Position numbers and translations under genes: made by a program. Of a stretch of DNA of 64,000 nt, positions 39,434 to 48,312 are shown one piece after another. The stretch covers positions 1-64,000 of the forward strand of contig NZ_JAAAMT010000024.1 in the NCBI RefSeq assembly GCF_009905435.1, given 5' to 3'. This DNA comes from Pseudomonas sp. R5(2019) (lineage in GTDB: Bacteria; Pseudomonadota; Gammaproteobacteria; Pseudomonadales; Pseudomonadaceae). Below the pieces are notes generated by a model. The model was given only the letters and a program-made list of their open reading frames with translations. It made no database searches and was not told the DNA's origin. Every line of letters starts with the position of its first letter. Position 1 is the stretch's first letter.

Positions 39434-41122
39434 ATGCAAACCTGGCAACAACTCTATAGTCCGCTTGGTAGTCTTGGCCTGTCCGCATTGGCGGCAGTCA
39501 TCCCCATCGTGTTCTTCTTCCTGGCCCTGGCCGTGTTCCGCCTCAAAGGCCACGTCGCCGGAAGCATCACCCTGGCACTGTCGATTCTGGTGGCGATCTT
39601 CGCCTTCGGAATGCCCGCCGATATGGCCTTGGCCGCCGCCGGCTATGGATTTGCCTATGGGCTTTGGCCGATCGCCTGGATCATTGTCGCGGCCGTGTTT
39701 CTGTACAAACTGACGGTCAAAAGCGGCCAGTTCGAAGTAATCCGCAGCTCGGTGCTGTCAATTACCGATGACCAGCGCCTGCAAGTGTTGCTGATCGGCT
39801 TCTGCTTCGGTGCGTTTCTGGAAGGTGCTGCCGGTTTCGGCGCCCCGGTGGCCATCACCGCTGCGCTGCTGGTAGGCCTGGGTTTCAACCCCCTGTATGC
39901 GGCCGGCCTGTGCCTGATTGCCAACACCGCGCCCGTGGCGTTTGGTGCACTGGGCATTCCGATCATCGTGGCCGGTCAGGTCACCGGCATTGACGCGTTC
40001 AAGATTGGTGCCATGACCGGTCGCCAACTGCCACTGCTGTCGATGTTCGTGCCGTTCTGGCTGGTGTTCATGATGGACGGCGTGAGGGGTGTCAAAGAAA
40101 CCTGGCCAGCCGCATTGGTGGCCGGCTTCAGCTTCGCCGTGACTCAATACTTCACCTCAAACTTCATCGGACCGGAACTGCCGGACATCACCTCGGCTTT
40201 GGCCAGCCTGATTTCCCTGACTCTGTTCCTCAAGGTCTGGCAGCCCAAGCACAATGCTGAAATGGTCGGCGCCAGTGTCGGTGCAGCCGCGGTGAAAAGC
40301 ACCGGTGGCTTTGGTGCACAGCGCACCACCCCGGCTTCGCCCTACAGCCTGGGCGAGATTTTCATAGCCTGGTCGCCGTTCCTGATCCTGACCGTACTGG
40401 TCACCATTTGGACTCTGAAGCCCTTCAAGGCGATGTTTGCCGCTGGCGGCTCCATGTACAGCTGGGTGTTCAACATTGCCATCCCGCATCTGGACCAGTT
40501 GGTGATCAAGACTGCACCGATCGTTGCCGCGCCAACGGCGATTCCAGCCGTCTTCAAGCTGGACCCGATTTCGGCTACCGGTACGGCAATTTTCTTCTCG
40601 GCAGTCATCTCGATGATTGTTCTGAAGATCAATCTCAAAACTGGTCTGACCACTTTAAAGGAAACCTTCTACGAGCTGCGCTGGCCGATTCTGTCGATTG
40701 GTATGGTGCTGGCCTTTGCCTTCGTCACCAACTATTCGGGCATGTCGTCGACCCTGGCGCTGGTCCTGGCAGGCACCGGCGCTGCCTTCCCGTTCTTCTC
40801 GCCGTTCCTCGGCTGGCTGGGCGTGTTCCTGACAGGCTCCGACACCTCGTCCAACGCCCTGTTCAGTTCGCTGCAAGCCACCACGGCACACCAGATCGGA
40901 GTTAACGACACCTTGCTGGTGGCGGCCAACACCAGCGGTGGTGTCACCGGCAAGATGATTTCCCCGCAATCGATCGCTGTGGCCTGTGCTGCAACCGGCC
41001 TGGTAGGCAAAGAATCGGACCTGTTCCGCTTCACCCTCAAGCACAGCCTGTTCTTTGCAACGATCGTCGGTTTGATCACCTTGATTCAGGCCTATTGGCT
41101 GACCGGCATGCTGGTGCACTGA
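39434..41122 (+). CDS. lldP: L-lactate permease
   Basis: A 562-residue LctP-family transporter with about 12-14 membrane helices, importing L-lactate, D-lactate and glycolate by proton symport in homologues. The conserved GAFLEGAAGFGAPVAITAAL, NTAPVAFGALGIPI and the C-terminal GSDTSSNALFSSLQ with ANTSGGVTGKMISPQSIAVA are present. The ATG at 39434 follows a TAGGGG site. It heads an operon with lutABC and dld. Confidence 0.96.
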   Translation: MQTWQQLYSPLGSLGLSALAAVIPIVFFFLALAVFRLKGHVAGSITLALSILVAIFAFGMPADMALAAAGYGFAYGLWPIAWIIVAAVFLYKLTVKSGQFEVIRSSVLSITDDQRLQVLLIGFCFGAFLEGAAGFGAPVAITAALLVGLGFNPLYAAGLCLIANTAPVAFGALGIPIIVAGQVTGIDAFKIGAMTGRQLPLLSMFVPFWLVFMMDGVRGVKETWPAALVAGFSFAVTQYFTSNFIGPELPDITSALASLISLTLFLKVWQPKHNAEMVGASVGAAAVKSTGGFGAQRTTPASPYSLGEIFIAWSPFLILTVLVTIWTLKPFKAMFAAGGSMYSWVFNIAIPHLDQLVIKTAPIVAAPTAIPAVFKLDPISATGTAIFFSAVISMIVLKINLKTGLTTLKETFYELRWPILSIGMVLAFAFVTNYSGMSSTLALVLAGTGAAFPFFSPFLGWLGVFLTGSDTSSNALFSSLQATTAHQIGVNDTLLVAANTSGGVTGKMISPQSIAVACAATGLVGKESDLFRFTLKHSLFFATIVGLITLIQAYWLTGMLVH

Positions 41123-41271
41123 TAGCGCTGAATACACCCCGTAAAAAATCTGGCATCGGAACACGGATGCCAGCTGATCCAACCCCGGTCTGCAAGGCTG
41201 CTGAAAGTTTCACCAACTATCTTCAGCAGCCTCGTCGGACGAATAACCGGGCCCACCCGGAGAACTGCCTG

Positions 41272-42096
41272 ATGAGCGAGCTCTTTTATAACGCTGTGCC
41301 AAACGCCACCCGCGTCGCACCGCCCTTGCGCGAACCGCGTCACTATCCTCGGCAGAAACCGGCACGGGTCTACCTGTTCGGCACCTGCGTGGTTGACCTG
41401 TTCTATCCCGAAGCGGGCATGGACGCGATTCATCTGCTTGAACGCGAAGGCATTCGCGTCGAGTACCCACAAGGGCAAAGCTGCTGCGGTCAACCGGCCT
41501 ACACCAGCGGTTACACCGATCAGGCCCGGGATGTGGCCAGGGCCCAGCTGGCGCTGTTTGCCGAAGATTATCCGGTGGTCGTGCCTTCCGGTTCCTGTGC
41601 TGGCATGCTGCGCGAACACTATGCCGATTTGTTCAAGGACGAGCCTGCGGTGTTGGAAAAAGTCCAGGCACTGGCGGAGCGGACCTACGAGTTGGCGGAG
41701 TTTCTGCTCAACGTCTGCCACGTGCAGTTCAAGGACAGCGGCGAACCGGTCAAGGTGGCGCTGCACACCTCCTGCTCTGCACGTCGGGAGATGAACACCC
41801 ACCTGCACGGCCGCGCCCTGCTGGCGCAGCTGGGCAATGTGGAGCGGGTCGAGCACAGCCATGAAAGTGAATGCTGTGGCTTTGGTGGGACATTCAGCGT
41901 TCGGATGCCAGACATTTCCGGAGCGATGGTCGCGGATAAAACCCGCGCCCTGAAAGAGTCCGGTGCGCACCAGGTGATCAGCGCCGATTGCGGCTGCCTG
42001 ATGAACATCAACGGGGCCTTCGAGAAACAGCAGCAAGCGTTACGCGGTACCCACCTGGCGAGCTTTCTCTGGCAACGTACCGGAGGCGGCCAATGA
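41272..42096 (+). CDS. lutA: LutA/LldE lactate utilisation Fe-S subunit
   Basis: A 274-residue cysteine-rich protein with two CCG domains (QSCCGQPAYTSG about residue 65; ESECCGFGGTFSV about 200, with paired upstream Cys in FGTCVVDLFYPEAG and HTSCSARRE). With LutB and LutC it oxidises L-lactate to pyruvate in Bacillus and several proteobacteria. The ATG at 41272 has GGAG ten bases upstream; the frame is open into lldP, but that extension is not family sequence. It overlaps lutB by four bases. Confidence 0.93.
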   Translation: MSELFYNAVPNATRVAPPLREPRHYPRQKPARVYLFGTCVVDLFYPEAGMDAIHLLEREGIRVEYPQGQSCCGQPAYTSGYTDQARDVARAQLALFAEDYPVVVPSGSCAGMLREHYADLFKDEPAVLEKVQALAERTYELAEFLLNVCHVQFKDSGEPVKVALHTSCSARREMNTHLHGRALLAQLGNVERVEHSHESECCGFGGTFSVRMPDISGAMVADKTRALKESGAHQVISADCGCLMNINGAFEKQQQALRGTHLASFLWQRTGGGQ

Positions 42097-43550
42097 GCGC
42101 GCAACCGCTGATACCAACAGTCCAGGTCGAAGAGGATTTCCGTACCCGGGCTCATCGTGCGCTGGGCGATGCGCAACTGCGAAACAACTTCCGCAGTGCC
42201 ATGGACTCGCTGATGACCAAACGCGCCAACGCCTTCAGCGATGCGGGCGAACGGGAACAATTGCGCGCACTGGGTAATGCCATTCGCGCACGCGCTTTAT
42301 CCAAGCTGCCCGACTTGCTCGAGCGACTGGAACAGAACCTGACCCGCAACGGTGTGCATGTGCACTGGGCGGAAACGGTGGACGAAGCCAATGGCATCGT
42401 CCTCTCGATCATCCGTGCTCACGAGGCGCGGCAAGTGATCAAAGGCAAATCGATGGTCAGCGAAGAGATGGAAATGAACCATGTCCTCGGGGCTCAGGGC
42501 ATTGAGTGCCTGGAGTCGGACATGGGCGAGTTCATCGTCCAGCTGGATAACGAAAAGCCCTCTCACATTATTATGCCGGCGATCCACAAGAATGCCGGCC
42601 AGGTCGCATCCTTGTTCCACGACAAACTTGGCGTGGAGTACACCAAGGATGTCGACCACCTTATTCAGATCGGGCGCAGGGTACTGCGTCAGAAGTTCTT
42701 TGAAGCGGACATCGGCGTTTCCGGCGTCAACTTCGCCGTCGCCGAAACCGGCACCCTGCTGCTGGTGGAAAACGAGGGCAACGGCCGCATGTCCACGACC
42801 GTACCGCCAGTGCATATTGCGGTTACCGGCATAGAAAAAGTGGTCGAGAACCTGCGCGACACCGTGCCGCTGCTGTCGCTGCTGACCCGCTCGGCGCTTG
42901 GCATTCCGATCACCACCTACGTCAATATGATCTCCGGCCCGCGCAAGGCCCATGAGCTCGACGGCCCGCAAGAAGTGCACCTGGTGCTGCTCGACAACGG
43001 TCGCAGCCAGGCCTTTGCCGACAGCGAATTGCGCCAGACCCTCAATTGCATCCGCTGCGGCGCCTGCATGAACCACTGCCCGGTCTACACCCGGATTGGC
43101 GGGCACGCCTATGGCGAGGTCTACCCGGGCCCGATCGGCAAAATCATCACGCCTCACATGGTGGGCCTGGCCAAGGTGCCCGATCATCCGAGTGCCTCTT
43201 CGCTGTGCGGTGCCTGTGGCGAAGTGTGCCCGGTGAAGATCCCGATTCCGGCACTGCTGCGTCGCCTGCGCGAAGAGAACGTCAAGGCGCCGGACAATCC
43301 GCATCAGGTCATGCGCGGTCAGGGCAGCAAGTACTCGCGCAAGGAGCGATTGCTCTGGAACGCCTGGGCCAGGCTCAACCGCTCACCGATGCTTTATCGG
43401 CTGTTCGGCTTCTTCGCCACCCGCCTGCGAAACCTGACCCCCAGCAAGATCGGCCCCTGGACGCAAAACCACAGCGCACCGAAACCGGCCGCCCGCTCGT
43501 TGCATGAAATGGCCCGCGAACACCTGGCCAAGCAGGAGACCCGTCGATGA
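42093..43550 (+). CDS. lutB: LutB/LldF iron-sulfur lactate utilisation protein
   Basis: A 485-residue protein with an N-terminal LUD domain (about 75-300) and two 4Fe-4S motifs: CIRCGACMNHCPVY (from Cys319) and CGACGEVCPVKIP (from Cys372). A C-terminal LutB-type tail follows. The ATG at 42093 overlaps the lutA stop as ATGA and its own stop overlaps lutC the same way, so the three subunits are translated as a coupled set. Confidence 0.94.
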   Translation: MSAQPLIPTVQVEEDFRTRAHRALGDAQLRNNFRSAMDSLMTKRANAFSDAGEREQLRALGNAIRARALSKLPDLLERLEQNLTRNGVHVHWAETVDEANGIVLSIIRAHEARQVIKGKSMVSEEMEMNHVLGAQGIECLESDMGEFIVQLDNEKPSHIIMPAIHKNAGQVASLFHDKLGVEYTKDVDHLIQIGRRVLRQKFFEADIGVSGVNFAVAETGTLLLVENEGNGRMSTTVPPVHIAVTGIEKVVENLRDTVPLLSLLTRSALGIPITTYVNMISGPRKAHELDGPQEVHLVLLDNGRSQAFADSELRQTLNCIRCGACMNHCPVYTRIGGHAYGEVYPGPIGKIITPHMVGLAKVPDHPSASSLCGACGEVCPVKIPIPALLRRLREENVKAPDNPHQVMRGQGSKYSRKERLLWNAWARLNRSPMLYRLFGFFATRLRNLTPSKIGPWTQNHSAPKPAARSLHEMAREHLAKQETRR

Positions 43551-44218
43551 GCAGCAAACAGAACATCCTCGCCAAACTGCGCAAAAGCCTGGAAGGCACT
43601 ACCCCGGTAGCAGACAACTTCGACGAAACGCTGGTGACCGCGCCGTGGAGCTACGCCCCCGAGCAACGCATCGCCCAGTTGCGCAAGCTGATGGAAGCGG
43701 TTCACACCGAGATCCATATGACCACGGCACAGGACTGGCCCGCCCTGCTCGCGCAATTGCTGATTGATCGCCAACTGCCTGACCTGTTGATTGCCCCGAG
43801 CACTGAGCATGGCCAGCGCGTCACCGACTTCTGGCAGCAACAGCCCAACCTGCCAACACTCAAAGCCTACGACCGGCCCGTGGAAGAATGGAAAGCCGAG
43901 CTGTTCAATGACACCTCGGCCAGCCTGACCACCACCCTGGGTGCGATTGCCGCCACCGGCAGTCTGATCGTCTGGCCAACCCGCGAAGAGCCGCGCCTGA
44001 TGAGCCTGGTGCCACCGGTACACTTCGCCCTGCTCAAGGCCAGCCAGATTCATGACAACCTTTATCAGGTCCAGCAGCAGCAACACTGGGCGGCAGGCAT
44101 GCCGACCAATGCCTTGCTGATTTCCGGCCCGTCCAAAACGGCCGATATCGAACAGGTACTGGCCTATGGCGCTCACGGCCCGAAAGATCTGGTGGTGTTG
44201 ATCCTGGAGGACCAATGA
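43547..44218 (+). CDS. lutC: LutC/LldG lactate utilisation protein
   Basis: A 223-residue LUD-domain protein. The C-terminal half shows TLGAIAATGSLIVWPTREEP, VPPVHFALLKASQI and GPSKTADIEQVLAYGAHGPK, the family signature. It works with LutA and LutB in L-lactate oxidation. It overlaps lutB and dld by four bases each. Confidence 0.93.
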   Translation: MSSKQNILAKLRKSLEGTTPVADNFDETLVTAPWSYAPEQRIAQLRKLMEAVHTEIHMTTAQDWPALLAQLLIDRQLPDLLIAPSTEHGQRVTDFWQQQPNLPTLKAYDRPVEEWKAELFNDTSASLTTTLGAIAATGSLIVWPTREEPRLMSLVPPVHFALLKASQIHDNLYQVQQQQHWAAGMPTNALLISGPSKTADIEQVLAYGAHGPKDLVVLILEDQ

Positions 44219-47025
44219 GCCTGCCCGCTGCCTTTTTGCATGAAATTGAACGTCTGATTCCACCTGAGCGCCGCTTCGACGATCCAACCTCAACCCTGGC
44301 GTTCGGTACTGACGCCAGCTTCTACCGGCTGATTCCCAAGCTGGTGGTGCGGGTCGAGTCCGAGGACGAAGTCGTGGCACTGCTCAAGTACGCACAACGC
44401 GAACAGGTGCCCGTGACCTTCCGGGCGGCCGGTACCAGCCTGTCTGGCCAGGCCATCAGCGACTCCGTGCTGATCGTGCTCGGCGATAACTGGAATGGCC
44501 GGGAAATCCGTGGCCAGGGCACCCAGATCCGATTGCAACCGGGTGTGATTGGCGCCCAGGCCAACGCCTGGCTCGCGCCCTTTGGACGCAAGATCGGGCC
44601 GGACCCGGCATCGATCAACGCCTGCAAGATCGGCGGCATTGTCGCCAACAATGCCAGCGGCATGTGCTGCGGTACGGCTCAGAACACTTATCACACGCTG
44701 GCAGGCATGCGCCTGGTGCTGGCCGATGGCACGCGCCTGGACACCGAAGACGCCGCCAGTGTCGCCGCCTTTCGCGCCAGCCACAGAATGCTGCTGGAAG
44801 AATTGGCCAGGCTCGGCCGGCAGACCCGAGCCAATACCGAACTTGCCGACAAGATCCGCCACAAATACCGACTGAAGAACACCACCGGCCTTTCCCTCAA
44901 TGCACTGGTCGACTACGACGAACCGCTGGAAATGCTCAGCCATCTGCTGGTCGGCTCTGAAGGCACGCTGGGTTTTATCAGCGCCGTCACCTACGACACC
45001 GTTATCGATCATCCGAACAAGGCTTCCGCGCTGATCGTATTCCCCGATGTCGAGACTTGCTGCAATGCTGTGACCGTGCTGAAAAGCCAACCGGTCTCCG
45101 CCGTTGAGCTGCTCGACCGCCGCAGCCTGCGCTCGGTCCAGAACAAGCCCGGCATGCCGGCGTTTGTGCAACAGCTGTCTGCCAATGCCTGCGCCTTGCT
45201 GATCGAATCCCGCGCAGCCTCGCAGTCGCTGTTGCATGAACAATTGGCGCGAATCATGACCTCACTGGCCGACTTCCCGGTCGAAAAACAGGTCGACTTC
45301 ACTGAAGATCCGCAAGAAAACGCCCGCCTGTGGGCGATCCGTAAAGACACCTTTCCGGCCGTGGGCGCGGTGCGCAGAACCGGCACCACGGTCATCATCG
45401 AAGACGTCACCTTCCCCGTCGAGCGGCTGGCCGCTGGCGTCAACCGCCTGATTGCACTGTTCGACAAGCATCACTACGACGAAGCGATCCTGTTCGGCCA
45501 TGCACTGGAAGGCAACCTGCACTTTGTTTTTACCCAAGGCTTCAACAGCGCTGAAGAAGTCAGCCGCTATCAGTCGTTCATGGACGACGTTGCGCAGCTG
45601 GTGGCCGTCGAGTTCGGTGGCTCGCTCAAGGCCGAGCATGGCACCGGCCGCAACATGGCGCCCTTTGTCGAGCTGGAATGGGGGGCTGATGCCTATCAGC
45701 TGATGTGGCAACTGAAACGCTTGCTTGATCCCGCTGGCATCCTTAACCCGGACGTGGTCTTGAGCGAAGACCCACAGATCCACCTCAAACACCTCAAGCC
45801 GTTGCCGGCGGCCGATGAAATCGTCGACAAATGCATCGAGTGCGGCTTTTGCGAGCCGGTCTGCCCCTCCAAGGGGCTGACCTTGAGCCCGCGCCAGCGC
45901 ATTGTGATGTGGCGCGATATTCAGGCCAGAAAGCGCCGGGGTGAAGACACATCCAGGTTGGAGCGCGATTACCAGTACCAGGGCATCGACACCTGTGCGG
46001 CGACTGGCCTGTGCGCCCAACGTTGCCCGGTGGGCATCAACACCGGCGAGTTGGTGAAAAAGCTGCGTGCACGAAGTGCTGACCACACCCGATCCGCCAA
46101 CTGGCTGGCCGAGCACTTCGGCACGGCACTGCAAGGTGCCCGCCTGACCCTGCATGTGGCCAATGGCGCTCGGATGCTGCTGGGTGCCCCGCGCCTGGCT
46201 CGTCTATCCGCCTCGCTCAGCAAAGCGTCAAAAGGGCGTGTGCCGCAATGGACCACAGCCATGCCGCAACCGCAGCGGCCTATCCGCTTCAGCCCACCGA
46301 CCCAGGATGCGCGGCCAAGGGTGGTCTACCTGGCCGCCTGCGTATCGCGGGTCATGGGCCCGGCGGCGGGAGACCGCGAGCAAACCTCGCTGCTGGATAA
46401 AACCCGTGGCCTGCTGGAAAAAGCCGGCTACCAAGTGATCTTCCCGGACAACCAGGAAAGCCTCTGCTGCGGCCAACCGTTCGCCTCCAAAGGCTACGCC
46501 GAACAGGCCGAACACAAGCGCCAGGAACTGATCGGCGCCCTGCTGCATGCCAGCCGCGGCGGCCTCGATCCGATCTACTGTGACACCAGCCCCTGCACCT
46601 TGCGCCTGGTCCAGGACTTGGGCGATACCCGCCTGGACCTCTATGACCCGGTACGCTTTATCCGCACCCACCTGATGGACAAACTGGAGTTTACCCCGCA
46701 GGACGCGCCGATCGCCGTGCATGTCACCTGCAGCACCCAGCACCTGGGCGAAAGCCAGGCCTTGATTGATCTGGCCCGCCGTTGCAGCAACCAGGTGGTG
46801 ATCCCCGAAGGCATTCATTGCTGCGGGTTTGCCGGTGACAAGGGCTTCACCACGCCAGAACTCAATGCTCACTCGCTGCGCAGCCTCAAGGATGCGGTGC
46901 AGTATTGCAGTGAAGGGATCTCCACCAGCCGCACCTGCGAGATCGGCCTGTCCAATCATGGCGGTATCGACTACCACGGCCTGGTCTATCTGGTGGACCG
47001 GGTGACACAGCCGCGGGCACTGTAG
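44215..47025 (+). CDS. dld: FAD/Fe-S D-lactate dehydrogenase (Dld-type)
   Basis: A 936-residue membrane-associated oxidase. The FAD_binding_4 domain (about 35-270) has FRAAGTSLSGQAISDSVLIV and IVANNASGMCCGTA; the FAD-oxidase C domain follows to about 520 (HALEGNLHFVFTQGF; KAEHGTGRNMAPFVELEWG). Two 4Fe-4S motifs start near residues 540 (CIECGFCEPVCPS) and 594 (CAATGLCAQRCPVG), and two CCG domains near 750 and 868. Length and order match the quinone-linked D-lactate dehydrogenase next to lldP in P. aeruginosa. With LutABC it lets the cell use both lactate isomers. Confidence 0.92.
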   Translation: MSLPAAFLHEIERLIPPERRFDDPTSTLAFGTDASFYRLIPKLVVRVESEDEVVALLKYAQREQVPVTFRAAGTSLSGQAISDSVLIVLGDNWNGREIRGQGTQIRLQPGVIGAQANAWLAPFGRKIGPDPASINACKIGGIVANNASGMCCGTAQNTYHTLAGMRLVLADGTRLDTEDAASVAAFRASHRMLLEELARLGRQTRANTELADKIRHKYRLKNTTGLSLNALVDYDEPLEMLSHLLVGSEGTLGFISAVTYDTVIDHPNKASALIVFPDVETCCNAVTVLKSQPVSAVELLDRRSLRSVQNKPGMPAFVQQLSANACALLIESRAASQSLLHEQLARIMTSLADFPVEKQVDFTEDPQENARLWAIRKDTFPAVGAVRRTGTTVIIEDVTFPVERLAAGVNRLIALFDKHHYDEAILFGHALEGNLHFVFTQGFNSAEEVSRYQSFMDDVAQLVAVEFGGSLKAEHGTGRNMAPFVELEWGADAYQLMWQLKRLLDPAGILNPDVVLSEDPQIHLKHLKPLPAADEIVDKCIECGFCEPVCPSKGLTLSPRQRIVMWRDIQARKRRGEDTSRLERDYQYQGIDTCAATGLCAQRCPVGINTGELVKKLRARSADHTRSANWLAEHFGTALQGARLTLHVANGARMLLGAPRLARLSASLSKASKGRVPQWTTAMPQPQRPIRFSPPTQDARPRVVYLAACVSRVMGPAAGDREQTSLLDKTRGLLEKAGYQVIFPDNQESLCCGQPFASKGYAEQAEHKRQELIGALLHASRGGLDPIYCDTSPCTLRLVQDLGDTRLDLYDPVRFIRTHLMDKLEFTPQDAPIAVHVTCSTQHLGESQALIDLARRCSNQVVIPEGIHCCGFAGDKGFTTPELNAHSLRSLKDAVQYCSEGISTSRTCEIGLSNHGGIDYHGLVYLVDRVTQPRAL

Positions 47026-47098
47026 GAGCCGGGCTTGCCCGCGAGACGTCGTAATGGACACACTGCGGCGTCCCTATCGCTGGCAAGCCATGCTCCTA
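47022..47098. repeat. Imperfect REP pair after dld
   Basis: GTAGGAGCCGGGCTTGCCCG (from 47022) and, inverted, TCGCTGGCAAGCCATGCTCC (from 47077) form an imperfect palindrome with the GTAGGAGC core seen at 6787. It overlaps the dld stop and may cap its transcript. Confidence 0.7.
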
Positions 47099-47242
47099 CC
47101 CCCAGCGTGTCAAATTGCGAGCAGCCCGCAGAACCCTCGGACCACGGCGCAGTCCATGTAGATAAGTCCCGACACCTGGGGCCAGCCTGCCCCACCTGCC
47201 TCACCTGTGCAGGCGGGGTCACTTTCTGTAAAGGAGAGTCAC

Positions 47243-47515
47243 ATGATGCGTAGCGCGATTTCCGGCTTGTTCATTGCCTCTGTGTTGTTGGCTTCCCCGG
47301 TGTTTGCTGCCGACGACAACTGCGATGCCAAGTTGCAAACCCTCAAAGACGGTATCTCGCAAAATCCGCGGGTGGGCGAAGCGAAAACCGATGATTTGAA
47401 GGCTCACCAGATGGCAGCAAAAGCGGCCAGGGCCAAAGGTGATACGGCTACCTGCGTCACCGAATCCGAAAAGGGCATCCGGATTCTGCTCGACCAGCAA
47501 AAAAGCAAAGGATGA
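47243..47515 (+). CDS. Small periplasmic protein of unknown function
   Basis: A 90-residue protein with a signal peptide (MMRSAISGLFIASVLLASPV, cleavage after FAA about residue 23). The mature part is short, helical and Lys/Ala-rich, with two cysteines (DDNCDAK and TATCVTE) about 40 residues apart that could form a disulfide. AAGGAG lies six bases before the ATG at 47243; a second ATG follows directly. I do not recognise the family. It sits alone between the dld REP and the tmRNA promoter. Confidence 0.75.
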   Translation: MMRSAISGLFIASVLLASPVFAADDNCDAKLQTLKDGISQNPRVGEAKTDDLKAHQMAAKAARAKGDTATCVTESEKGIRILLDQQKSKG

Positions 47516-47529
47516 ACCCCAGTAAGCGA

Positions 47530-47559
47530 TTCGACTTCGTTTGCGAATCGGCATATACT
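47530..47559 (+). promoter_or_regulatory. Candidate ssrA promoter
   Basis: TATACT (47554-47559) is a near-consensus -10 about 41 bases before the tmRNA 5' end. The -35 (TTCGAC, 18 bases upstream) is poor. Confidence 0.4.
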
Positions 47560-47600
47560 CGAGGCCTGACTGCCAAAACGGTCGGGCTAGAGCAGAAAAT

Positions 47601-47992
47601 GGGGCCGATTAGGATTCGACGCCGGTAACGAAACTCTAGGTGCATGCCGAGTTGGTAACAGAACTCGTAAATCCACTGTTGCAACTTTCTATAGTTGCCA
47701 ATGACGAAACCTTCGAGGGTCACGCTCTCGCTGCGTAAGCAGCCGAGCCCGCCCTTCTGGTAGCTTCGGCTCCAGCAATCACCAGGGGATGCCTGTAAAC
47801 CCAAAGTGATTGTCATACAGAACAGGATCGCCGTGCAGTACGTTGTGGACGAAGCGGCTAAAACTTACACAACTCGCCCAAAGCACCCTGCCCCTCGGGC
47901 GGCTGCGGGTTAACTTAATAGAGATGGCTACGCATGTAGTACCGACAGCGGAGTACTGGCGGACGGGGGTTCAAATCCCCCCGGCTCCACCA
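47601..47992 (+). ncRNA. ssrA: Transfer-messenger RNA (tmRNA)
   Basis: A 392-base RNA that frees stalled ribosomes with SmpB. The 5' end GGGGCCGATTAGGATTCGAC and the 3' TTCAAATCCCCCCGGCTCCA-CCA form the tRNA-like part. The tag frame starts with GCC at 47697 and ends TAA at 47736-47738, giving ANDETFEGHALAA. The tag is 13 residues and ends in the ALAA degradation signal. A terminator follows 12 bases downstream, and a mobile-element scar begins right after it. Confidence 0.97.
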
Positions 47993-48003
47993 CTTCATCA
48001 TCT

Positions 48004-48029
48004 AAAGACGTCCACGGACGTCTTTTTTT
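48004..48029 (+). terminator. Terminator of ssrA
   Basis: A 10-bp stem AAAGACGTCC/GGACGTCTTT with a two-base gap runs into TTTTTTG. Confidence 0.85.
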
Positions 48030-48040
48030 GTGCCTTAAGT

Positions 48041-48109
48041 CCAGCAAAATCAAGGAAGAACCGAATCAACATGGCACTCGGCACCTATCCCGAGCTGTCT
48101 CTGGGCCAG
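48041..48109 (+). pseudogene. Integrase (tyrosine recombinase) fragment
   Basis: One frame reads PAKSRKNRINMALGTYPELS followed by LG. The GK-x-R...MALGTYPE-SL pattern is that of the N-terminal arm-binding domain of P4-type tyrosine recombinases that insert next to tRNA and tmRNA genes. Only about 22 codons remain; the frame is cut off by the IS66 remnant. The short length keeps this at moderate confidence. Confidence 0.6.
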
Positions 48110-48267
48110 TGCTCAACTTTATAGCCTGGTGGAAACAGCCAAAGCCAACGGCCAAGAGCCTTATGCGTGGCTGCGCCACGCACTTGAGCGCCTGCCGCTG
48201 GCCACTTCGGTAGAAGACTACGAAGCCCTGTTGCCCGTGGAACTGCACGCCAGAGATGCCACGGTAA
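48105..48267 (+). pseudogene. IS66-family transposase (TnpC) 3' remnant, frameshifted
   Basis: The frame from 48105 reads ASAQLYSLVETAKANGQEPY then AWLRHALERLPLATSVEDYE and ALLP, the C-terminus of IS66 transposases. An extra G near 48237 shifts the frame; after it the reading WNCTPEMPR and TAA (48265-48267) restores the usual IS66 ending. No other IS66 gene or end is present, so this is a dead scar. Confidence 0.85.
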
Positions 48268-48312
48268 ACAGAAAGCCCATCTCATAGAAGGTGGGGTTTA
48301 TGGATCGCATTG

